A DNA stretch of 64,000 nucleotides from Cupriavidus sp. (GTDB lineage Bacteria > Pseudomonadota > Gammaproteobacteria > Burkholderiales > Burkholderiaceae), in assembly GCA_031181345.1 (NCBI GenBank), contig JAPSLC010000001.1:124001-188000 (forward strand), given 5' to 3'. Position 1 is the stretch's first letter. Every line of letters begins with the position of its first letter. Shown here in pieces: positions 35,798 through 42,579 of this stretch. Made by a program: the position numbers and the translations under genes. Under the pieces are notes generated by a model. That model did not search any database, was not told where the DNA came from, and was given only the letters and a program-made list of their open reading frames with translations.

Positions 35798-36745
35798 CTA
35801 CAGGGGCAACTGCATCGCGCGTCGTCGCTGTTCCTGTACCTTCAGCACCACCATGTATTCGTAGATCGATACCAGCACGCAGTAATGAAATCCGGCCTTC
35901 CCGTCGATGAAGCCGAACTTCAGCAGGTACAGGTACAGAAAGCGCGCCACCGGCCGCATCGGCAGGCGGAACGACAGCTCCTTCAGCGCCCGCCGGCGTG
36001 CCGGCGGATCGGAGGCCAACAGCGAGGAAAAGCGGAACTTGTCCTCGTCCAGACTGCGGATGGTCTCCAGCGCTTCCCCCATCGAATATTTGTTGTGCTT
36101 GTCGAACCAGGCGTCGAAGCCCTTGTTGAAGCTGTAGTGCAGGAAATGATGGCGCAGGAAGCCGACCGACCCGTCGACCACCGGCGCAGGATTGACCAGC
36201 CGCTCCCAGCGCACCTTGTCGGGCTGGAAGAAGCGCAGTACCCAGATCGGATAACCGCCGGCGAAGCGGATCCATTTGCCGAGAAAGTAATTCTTGTAGC
36301 GCACGCGGTAAGCGACATGCGCCGCGGCCCCATTGCCTGGCACGTCATCGGCGATCTCGCGCAGTTCCGCCGCCAGCTCCGGGCTGACCACCTCGTCGGC
36401 GTCGGAGTAGTAGACCCACTTGTGCTTGAAGTCGATGTTCTCGTTGGCCCAGTTCTGATGGGCCGACCAGTTGTCGAACTTGCGCTGGAACACGCGCGCG
36501 CCGTGGCGCCGCGCGATCTCCAGCGTCTGGTCGGTGCTGTACGAGTCGAGCACGACGACATCGTCGGACCACGATACCGACTCCAGGCACCGTGCGAGGT
36601 TCTTCTCCTCGTTCAGCGTCAGGATCAGCACCGACACCTTGGCGGTCTTGGTCGGCACGGCATGCGTGCCGTCGGCGGCGGCCTGCGGTGTGTCCGGGCG
36701 CGCCACCGCCTGCGCCGGCAGGCTGCGGGCCAGCGGAGCGGTCAT
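35798..36745 (-). CDS. GT2 glycosyltransferase, WaaE/KdtX-like
   Basis: 315 residues. A 35-residue Ala/Pro-rich lead precedes VSVLILTLNEEKNLARCLESVSWSDDVVVLDSYSTDQTLEIARRHGARVFQR, then YYSDADEVVSPEL with the DxD-like metal site. This block set is typical of LPS beta-1,4-glucosyltransferase-like proteins (WaaE/KdtX). A weakly hydrophobic C-terminal segment (FLYLYLLKFGFIDGKAGF) may bind the membrane. Overlaps the deacetylase stop by ATGA, so co-translated. Confidence 0.87.
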   Translation of the reverse strand: MTAPLARSLPAQAVARPDTPQAAADGTHAVPTKTAKVSVLILTLNEEKNLARCLESVSWSDDVVVLDSYSTDQTLEIARRHGARVFQRKFDNWSAHQNWANENIDFKHKWVYYSDADEVVSPELAAELREIADDVPGNGAAAHVAYRVRYKNYFLGKWIRFAGGYPIWVLRFFQPDKVRWERLVNPAPVVDGSVGFLRHHFLHYSFNKGFDAWFDKHNKYSMGEALETIRSLDEDKFRFSSLLASDPPARRRALKELSFRLPMRPVARFLYLYLLKFGFIDGKAGFHYCVLVSIYEYMVVLKVQEQRRRAMQLPL

Positions 36746-37503
36746 TGGCCGTACCTCCGCAGCGCGATGCCGGCGCGCTGCAGCGCCGTGCGCAACTCGG
36801 CGGCGCTGACCAGCGGTTCGGTTTCGCAGCGCCGCCACGGCTCGGCATAGCCGGGATGGACCGAGATCTCGGTGATGCCGTCGCGCAGCAGCTCCGGCAG
36901 ACGCGCGGACCAGTCCGTGTTTTCGTGACTGATCGCCCCGTAGTAGTGGGTATGGCGCAATCCGTTGAAGTAGCGCTGGCAATAGTTGTTCATCACCGCC
37001 TGGCGCGGATTGGCGGTGAAGTAGAAGTTCTGCGGCCGCCGTACCCATTCGAGTCTGGCGCGTTCGAGCTCGGTGCGCAGCGCGCTGATCACGATCGGAA
37101 ACTTGTGCAGATGGCCATGACTGTCGACATGGGTCACCTCGACGCCGTTGTCGCGCAGCTCTTCCAGCTGGACGCGGAACTCGCGCGCGATATCGTCCTC
37201 GGACAGCATCCACGCGAGCGCACGCACGCGCTGCCGATGGCTGGCGCGAAAGCGCCCATCGGACGTGCACAGCGACGAGGGCCGGCCCGCATGCGGCAAA
37301 TGGCCGTCGACGATGTTGAAATGCAGGCCGAACGAGAAGCGGCCGCGATTGCGGCGCGCGTAGTCGTACGCCTGCTGCGACGCCGGCCGGCCGGTCATGA
37401 TGGTGGCGCTGGTCAGCAGCCCGGCCTCGAAGCAGGCAATGGTGGCGTCGCAGGTATCGGCATCCCAGCCGAAATCGTCGGCATTGAGGATCAGTTCTCG
37501 CAT
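36742..37503 (-). CDS. ChbG/HpnK (YdjC-fold) carbohydrate deacetylase-like protein
   Basis: 253-residue YdjC-family metal-dependent deacetylase. Metal ligands are the Asp pair in LILNADDFGWD, the His residues in HVDSHGHLHKFP, and SVHPGYAE near the end. Family members remove N-acetyl groups from diacetylchitobiose (ChbG) or a hopanoid-linked GlcNAc (HpnK). The start at 37503 has GGGAG upstream; a TTG six codons earlier overlaps the neighbouring gene but has no such site. Sits between two glycosyltransferase genes, so it probably acts on the EPS repeat or its lipid-linked precursor. Confidence 0.82.
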   Translation of the reverse strand: MRELILNADDFGWDADTCDATIACFEAGLLTSATIMTGRPASQQAYDYARRNRGRFSFGLHFNIVDGHLPHAGRPSSLCTSDGRFRASHRQRVRALAWMLSEDDIAREFRVQLEELRDNGVEVTHVDSHGHLHKFPIVISALRTELERARLEWVRRPQNFYFTANPRQAVMNNYCQRYFNGLRHTHYYGAISHENTDWSARLPELLRDGITEISVHPGYAEPWRRCETEPLVSAAELRTALQRAGIALRRYGQ

Positions 37504-37524
37504 CTGAAGTCTCCCGGTCAACCG

Positions 37525-38730
37525 CTAAGGGGCCGCATGCGAAAGCGCCGGTCCCGAGTCGCGGTCGGCCGGCGGCGCGCCATCGGCGCGGCCCTGAATG
37601 ATGTCGAGCAGGCGTTGTCCGACCTGCCTGCTTTGGAAGCGCCGCGCGAACGACCCCGGCGCGGCGGCGCGCATGCGCGCCTGCGTGGCCGCGTCGGCGG
37701 CAAGCCATTCGCGCAGCGCCTGTTCGGTGCCATCGACCGTGTCGGTCCGCACGATGCCCGCGCCGTCCGCCTCGATCTCGCGCCAGATATTGACCTTGTC
37801 GGAGATCAGCACCGGCACGCCGCAACCGAGCGCCTCGACTACCGCGACGCCAAAGTTTTCCTGGTGCGACGGCAGGCAGAACACTTCGGCGGCATGGAAG
37901 GCGCCCCACTTCTGCGGGCCGGACAGCATGCCGGTCCATACCACGCGTGGAGCGACGCCGACCCGTTCGGCCAGCATCTCCAGGTCCTCGCGCAGCGCCG
38001 GCGCGCCGGGGCCCGCGATCACCAGCTGCAGCGCCGGATCGATGTTCGCCACGCGGGCGAAGGCCTCGATCAGCAGATCGCAGCCCTTCTTCTCGTGGAT
38101 GCGTCCGAAGAACAGCACGATGCGCTTGCCCTCGGTCTGCGGGAAGGCGGCGTGAAACGCCGCGCGCAGCGTGCCGTCGTCGCCCGGCGGCTGGGCAGTG
38201 CCATACGACGCGATGCGTTCGGTGCAGCGGTACCAGGGGAACGACAGGCGCGCACGCCGGCGCTCTTCGTCGCAGGTGAACAGCACCCCGGTGGCATGGC
38301 GCAGCGCGCGCCGCTCGAACAGCAGCCAGTACACCAGCTTCTTCAGATGCTTGAGCGGATAGCGGTCCTTGAACCAGGGGTCGAGCATGCCGTGGGTGAA
38401 CACGTAGTACGGCACCTTGCCGCGCAGGATCAGCAGCGCGGCAAGGCTGTGGAACTGCCACAAACCCTCGATGATGACCGCGTCGTAGCGCGCGCCATGC
38501 TCCCGCAGCCAGGGCAGCAGGCGCGGGTTATAGGTGTAGATGCCCCTGGAAGGACCCAGCGCGATCACGTTCAGTTCGCTCTCGCGTACCCATGGCGCCT
38601 CGGGGTCGTCGCCGCAGACGACATCGACGTGCACGCCGCGTTCGACCAGCGGCATGCGCAACTGCCGCAGCCCTTCGATCGGGCCGCCGCCGGCCGGATT
38701 GACTGTCGCAATGATGTGAAGAAGCTTCAT
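37525..38730 (-). CDS. GT4 glycosyltransferase, first gene of the leftward GT operon
   Basis: 401-residue GT-B enzyme. N terminus KLLHIIATVNPAGGGPIEGLRQLRMPLVERGVHVDVVCGDDPEAPW with the Gly-rich acceptor loop; nucleotide-binding half from RIVLFFGRIHEKKGCDLLIEAF, with FCLPSHQENFGVAVVEALGCGVPVL carrying E-x7-E. The start ATG at 38730 faces the 834-base control region that also serves the regulator gene to the right. Donor unknown. Confidence 0.88.
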   Translation of the reverse strand: MKLLHIIATVNPAGGGPIEGLRQLRMPLVERGVHVDVVCGDDPEAPWVRESELNVIALGPSRGIYTYNPRLLPWLREHGARYDAVIIEGLWQFHSLAALLILRGKVPYYVFTHGMLDPWFKDRYPLKHLKKLVYWLLFERRALRHATGVLFTCDEERRRARLSFPWYRCTERIASYGTAQPPGDDGTLRAAFHAAFPQTEGKRIVLFFGRIHEKKGCDLLIEAFARVANIDPALQLVIAGPGAPALREDLEMLAERVGVAPRVVWTGMLSGPQKWGAFHAAEVFCLPSHQENFGVAVVEALGCGVPVLISDKVNIWREIEADGAGIVRTDTVDGTEQALREWLAADAATQARMRAAAPGSFARRFQSRQVGQRLLDIIQGRADGAPPADRDSGPALSHAAP

Positions 38731-39162
38731 GGCCCTGACCGTATCGGCATGCAGCAAGATGGAATGGCGCACAACGGCGAACATGCCGCGCCAAGACGCG
38801 CCGTGCTGGCGGGCGGCGCTCCGTGCCACAAAGCGTAGGCAGCGCGGTGGGCAAGCTCTGTTCGTTGGCGCACCCAGCGGGCGTGCCGCCGCAGGCGCGC
38901 GGCTCGCCCGGGCCCCGTCCGGATGGGCGGCGACCGGAGGGTGGAAGCAGGTGGAGGGAGGGACGATGCGCCTTGCCTTGCGGTCATCATCCTGATGGGG
39001 GAGAACCCGCTCATCCATTTGGCGGGTCCCCCTCGCGAGGGGCGCCGTCGGTGTGCGCCGCGCGCTCCACGGTGGGACATGCGGCCGCTGTTTCAGCGCT
39101 GTATCGACGCGCCGCGCCGGGCTTGGACTACTGCGATGGGAACGGCATCGGCGATGACACGA

Positions 39163-39211
39163 GTTTCAACGTTGAAACATTATCGGAGCGGCGTTGTTTC
39201 ATTATTGAAAC
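39163..39211. promoter_or_regulatory. pair of 16-bp dyads, candidate EPS operator
   Basis: GTTTCAACGTTGAAAC at 39163-39178 is a perfect palindrome; GTTTCATTATTGAAAC at 39196-39211 shares the same six-base arms GTTTCA/TGAAAC. Their centres are 33 bases apart, about three helical turns, so two dimers could bind the same face. The outer flanks also mirror each other (CGAGTTTCAA...TTGAAACTCG). The pair lies in the gap 38731-39564 between the leftward GT operon and the rightward regulator gene. The AT-rich arms stand out in this GC-rich region. Confidence 0.65.
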
Positions 39212-39329
39212 TCGAATGGCCCCATTTATTCTCACCCATTTGGGGAGGCTGGAAACGCTTATGGATCAAGGGTTACCGGATTATGAAAAGCGGTGGTAAT
39301 CCCATCCTTCCGGGCCCCCCGGAGGTGAC

Positions 39330-39358
39330 TTGATTTCGACTGACTCAACCCATAAGAT
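39330..39358 (+). promoter_or_regulatory. sigma-70-type promoter of the LuxR-type regulator
   Basis: -35 TTGATT (39330-39335) and -10 TAAGAT (39353-39358) are separated by 17 bases. Transcription would start near 39365, giving a leader of about 200 nt before the ATG at 39565. The dyad pair lies about 120-170 bases upstream of the -35 box. Confidence 0.55.
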
Positions 39359-39564
39359 GCCCTAAACGGATTAAAGATAAATGTTTTGGGGTGGGGATCA
39401 GGGTCGGCTATCGGGCCAGCGCACCACAGTGGCCTGGTGATGCCGGGACCGACAGACGGGGGGAAAGCCTGAGCCGCTTCGCCGGGAAGTCGCCTGCGAT
39501 GAGGCAATTGCATTCGCCAGTGTGTTCTCCTGTTTTCCACCCACAGATACGGGGGAAAAAGAAT

Positions 39565-40500
39565 ATGAATGCACTGTTGATTGAAAGTCATCCCTTGCTC
39601 CGGCTCGGTCTGCACCAGATGCTGGAGCGCATCGAGGGAATCGATCAGGTCATCGCGATCGATCCCGCCGATGTCTCTCTTCTTGACGGCACCGACGGCG
39701 ATACCGACCTGATGGTGTTCGGCATGCCGCAGGATGTCGACGCCGGCTGGCAACTGCTGACCCAGGTTCGCCGCGTGCTCAACGCGCAGCGCGTGCTGCT
39801 GCTCTCCGATATGGTCCCGCTGCAGGTTCCGGCCGCCGCCATGGCGCAGGGCGTCTGCGGCTGCCTGCCGAAGTCCGCCTCGCTGGCCGTGCTGGAGGCA
39901 GCCATCCGGCTGGCGATGGTGGGCGGCTATTTCGTGCGCGGCAACGGCGCCGCCGGCACGCTGTCGTCCTCGCTGCCGGGTGCCGGCTATGGCGGTCCGG
40001 TGGTCGCGCCGGCATCGCTCGGGGCACGTCCCGCGATGGCCGGTGCCGCCATCGTGGCGCCGCATCCGGCGATGCCGGCGTCCTCGCGCAGCGGCATCGT
40101 GCCGCCGCACGCTGCCGCGGCCGCGCCGCGTCCCGCACCGGTCGACACCGGCAGCGCGGAATCGACCTACTACGACGAAGCCGAAATGCTGCAGATCACG
40201 CCGCGCCAGTACGAGGTGCTGGTGCTGCTTGCACGCGGCCATCCGATCAAGACGGTCAGCCGCATGCTCAATATCTCGGTGGCCACGGTCAAGAGCCACG
40301 CCTGCACGCTGTATCAGCGCTTGAAGGTACGCAACAAGGGCGAGGCGGTCTACACCGCGCTGCAACGCGGGGCCAAGCTCGAGTGGGTCAACGGCGACGG
40401 CGCGGCGCCGGTTGCGTCGGTCACGCGCATGCCGCGTCCGGCGAACGAACGCGCGGAGATTACCGAACTGCCGCTGCAGGCCGGAGGCGGCATGCGCTGA
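39565..40500 (+). CDS. LuxR-type regulator with atypical receiver (Gly53 at the Asp site)
   Basis: 311 residues. The receiver-like N-terminal domain starts MNALLIESHPLLRLGLHQML. At the position of the phospho-accepting Asp it has Gly53 (DLMVFGMPQ), and one of the acidic pocket residues is replaced (ES instead of DD); the conserved Lys (CLPKSAS) remains. A Pro/Ala-rich linker of about 60 residues leads to the LuxR helix-turn-helix ITPRQYEVLVLLARGHPIKTVSRMLNISVATVKSHACTLYQRLKV. GGGGGA precedes the ATG. Gene stands between the GT operon and wza-wzb-wzc, so it probably controls EPS. Unlikely to be switched by phosphorylation. Paralogue at 61046-61903. Confidence 0.87.
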   Translation: MNALLIESHPLLRLGLHQMLERIEGIDQVIAIDPADVSLLDGTDGDTDLMVFGMPQDVDAGWQLLTQVRRVLNAQRVLLLSDMVPLQVPAAAMAQGVCGCLPKSASLAVLEAAIRLAMVGGYFVRGNGAAGTLSSSLPGAGYGGPVVAPASLGARPAMAGAAIVAPHPAMPASSRSGIVPPHAAAAAPRPAPVDTGSAESTYYDEAEMLQITPRQYEVLVLLARGHPIKTVSRMLNISVATVKSHACTLYQRLKVRNKGEAVYTALQRGAKLEWVNGDGAAPVASVTRMPRPANERAEITELPLQAGGGMR

Positions 40501-40525
40501 CGCTGCGCGGGGTTGCTGACGAAGG

Positions 40526-40559
40526 CGGGCCGGAGATTCCTTCCGGCCCGTTTTCATTT
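40526..40559 (+). terminator. intrinsic terminator after the regulator gene
   Basis: Perfect 9-base stem CGGGCCGGA (40526-40534) / TCCGGCCCG (40542-40550), 7-base loop, then TTTTCATTT. It should stop the regulator transcript before the wza operon. Confidence 0.85.
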
Positions 40560-40599
40560 GGGTACTGCGCGCGCCTGCGCGAGCTGGAACGCTGGCTGC

Positions 40600-40761
40600 C
40601 CTCTCCCCTGCCCGTCTCCCGCAAGCGGGAGAGGGAACACCAACAGCAAGCGCGCGCCGGTTTGCTTCCCTCCCGCGAGCGGACAAGGAACACCAACAGC
40701 AAGCGCGCGCCGCCGGTTTGCTTCCCTCTCCCGCTTGCGGGAGAGGGGTCGGGGAGAGGGC
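40600..40761. repeat. second REP family: CTCCCGCAAGCGGGAG palindromes with a 40-bp direct repeat
   Basis: Palindrome CTCCCGCAAGCGGGAG at 40616-40631, a decayed copy near 40670, and CTCCCGCTTGCGGGAG at 40728-40743. Between them a unit starting GGAACACCAACAGCAAGCGC occurs twice (from 40634 and from 40687), the second with three extra bases. Outer CCCTCTCCC and GGGAGAGGG arms close the element. It lies in the 423-base gap between the regulator and wza; the remaining part to 40923 should hold the wza promoter but no clear boxes are seen. Confidence 0.8.
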
Positions 40762-40923
40762 AACACGGCCCTCGCAAACCCCTTCCGTGGCCCGCCGAAT
40801 CCACTCCGAATCAAATGTGTGACAACGCACCGATACCCAGTGCCTCCGCGGACACGATGGCAGCATCCGGGGGACATGGCCGTTCGCGTGTCCATGTGCA
40901 AGTCGCAGTTGGGGGAGGTTGCC

Positions 40924-42105
40924 ATGAAAGCATTGGAACAGCAGCAGCAACGCGGTCCACGCAGTGTGCGCCGCGGTGGGGGAGTGGCGGGGCTGGTCGC
41001 CGCCGGCGCGATGGGAGCGGCGGCGCTGCTCGCCGGCTGCGCCAGTTCGCCAGGCATGTATTTCGACAAGCAGGCGCCGGTCGCCGCCATCGGCCCCGAT
41101 GCGGTGCCCAAGATCACGCCGATCACGATGGACCTGGTGCGCGAGCTGCGCAACAACTCGCGCCGCGACAACGAGAACGTCGAGGAACTGTTCGCCGCGC
41201 CGCAGCCGTATCGCGTCGGCCCGGGCGACATCATCTCGGTCGTGGTCTGGGACCACCCCGAGCTGGTCTTCCCGACGCAGACCTACAGCATCGGCCAGGC
41301 CTACGAGCTGCCGAGCACCGGCGGCAGCCCCAACGTGCCGGGCTATGTGGTCAGCCCACACGGCGACATCCAGTTCCCCTATGCGGGCGTGATGAAGGTT
41401 GCCGGCAAGACCGCCAACGAGGTGCGCGATCTGATCGCCAAGGCGCTCTCGCGCGTGGTGCGCGATCCGCAGATGACGGTGCGCGTGCTGGCGTTCCGCA
41501 GCCAGCGCGTCTATGTCGACGGCGAGGTCAAGACGCCCGGCATGCTGCCGATCGACGACGCGCCGATGACGCTGGTCGAGGCGCTGAACCGCGCCGGCGG
41601 CGTGCTGACGCAGACCGGCGACAGCAGCCGCATCCGCGTCACGCGCGGCGAGCGCAGCTGGTACGTCAACATGCCGGCGCTGCTGGCCAAGGGCGTCGAC
41701 CCGTCGCGCATCCTGCTGCGCAGCGGCGACATCGTGCGCGTCGAACAGCGCGAGGACAGCAAGGTGTTCGTCACCGGCGAAGTGCTGCGGCCCACCGCGC
41801 TGCTGATGCGCAACGGACGCATGACGCTGAACGAGGCGCTCGGCGATGCTGGCGGCGTCAATCCGGGCTCGGCCAGCGCCGACCAGATCTACGTGATTCG
41901 CAAGACCATCGCCGGCGAAGAGCCGAAGGTGTTCCACCTCGACGGCAGCTCCCCGGTGGCGCTGGCCATCGCGGAAGGATTCGAGCTCGAGCCGAAGGAC
42001 GTCGTCTACGTCGATGCGCGCGAACTGGTGCGGTGGAGCCGCGTCATCAACCTGCTGATCCCGTCGACCCAGCCGGTGATCGGCACGGCCGGCGTGGTTC
42101 GATAG
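40924..42105 (+). CDS. wza: outer-membrane polysaccharide export lipoprotein, Wza-type
   Basis: 393-residue OPX protein forming the EPS exit channel. The signal ends in lipobox LLAGC; the Poly_export domain begins YRVGPGDIISVVVWDHPEL; SLBB domains follow (RVYVDGEVKTPGMLPID, KVFVTGEVLRPTALLMRNGRMTLNEAL); the C-terminal WSRVINLLIPSTQPVIG matches the amphipathic helix that crosses the outer membrane. GGGGGAGG precedes the ATG. First gene of the wza-wzb-wzc operon; BceE/EpsA in related organisms. Confidence 0.93.
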   Translation: MKALEQQQQRGPRSVRRGGGVAGLVAAGAMGAAALLAGCASSPGMYFDKQAPVAAIGPDAVPKITPITMDLVRELRNNSRRDNENVEELFAAPQPYRVGPGDIISVVVWDHPELVFPTQTYSIGQAYELPSTGGSPNVPGYVVSPHGDIQFPYAGVMKVAGKTANEVRDLIAKALSRVVRDPQMTVRVLAFRSQRVYVDGEVKTPGMLPIDDAPMTLVEALNRAGGVLTQTGDSSRIRVTRGERSWYVNMPALLAKGVDPSRILLRSGDIVRVEQREDSKVFVTGEVLRPTALLMRNGRMTLNEALGDAGGVNPGSASADQIYVIRKTIAGEEPKVFHLDGSSPVALAIAEGFELEPKDVVYVDARELVRWSRVINLLIPSTQPVIGTAGVVR

Positions 42106-42114
42106 GCGGGCGCG

Positions 42115-42579
42115 ATGATCCGAACCATCCTGGTGGTCTGCATCGGCAATACCTGTCGAAGTCCGATGGCCGAAGTCCTGCTGCGGCAGGCGCTGCCAAC
42201 GTGCGAGGTGGCCTCCGCCGGTCTGGCACCGCCGGTCGGCGCGGCGGCGCATCCGTGCGCGATCACGCTGATGGCCACCGAAGGGCATGAACTGCGCGGG
42301 CACCGTGCTCGCCTCGTCGATGCACAACTGGTGGACTGGGCCGATCTGGTGCTGGTGATGGACCTCGAGCAGCGCGACGAGGTCGAGCGCCGGTTTCCGA
42401 ACGCACGCGGCCGCGTCTATCGCATCGGCGAGTTCATCGCGGCCGACGTGCCGGATCCCTTCGGCGGTTCGCACAGCATGTTCGCCATCGCACTCGGCTT
42501 GATCAAGACGGGCATCGAATCCTGGTCGGTACGCATACGAGCCATAGCGCCGACCGAATGTCACGGGGAGGCATCATGA
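42115..42579 (+). CDS. wzb: low-molecular-weight protein tyrosine phosphatase, Wzb-type
   Basis: 154-residue phosphatase that dephosphorylates the Wzc-type kinase so that polymerisation can cycle. Active site LVVCIGNTCRSPMAE: Cys9 and Arg15 of C-x5-R; general-acid Asp in VPDPFGG. Starts nine bases after wza and overlaps the next gene by ATGA. Confidence 0.93.
   Translation: MIRTILVVCIGNTCRSPMAEVLLRQALPTCEVASAGLAPPVGAAAHPCAITLMATEGHELRGHRARLVDAQLVDWADLVLVMDLEQRDEVERRFPNARGRVYRIGEFIAADVPDPFGGSHSMFAIALGLIKTGIESWSVRIRAIAPTECHGEAS

Noticed and set aside
39365..39564. Cobalamin or c-di-GMP riboswitch in the leader of the LuxR-type gene
   Set aside because: Some stems are present but the conserved cores (B12 box, GEMM core) are not. 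Kept only as an unclassified structured leader.
39259..42564. Open frame of 1,101 codons on the minus strand across the regulator and wza
   Set aside because: Antisense to well-supported genes, runs through a terminator and a REP-like element, no domain seen.
42558..42575. Upstream ATG for the Wzc-type protein
   Set aside because: The ATG at 42576 has GGGGAGG at ideal distance and an ATGA overlap with the phosphatase gene; the upstream one has neither.
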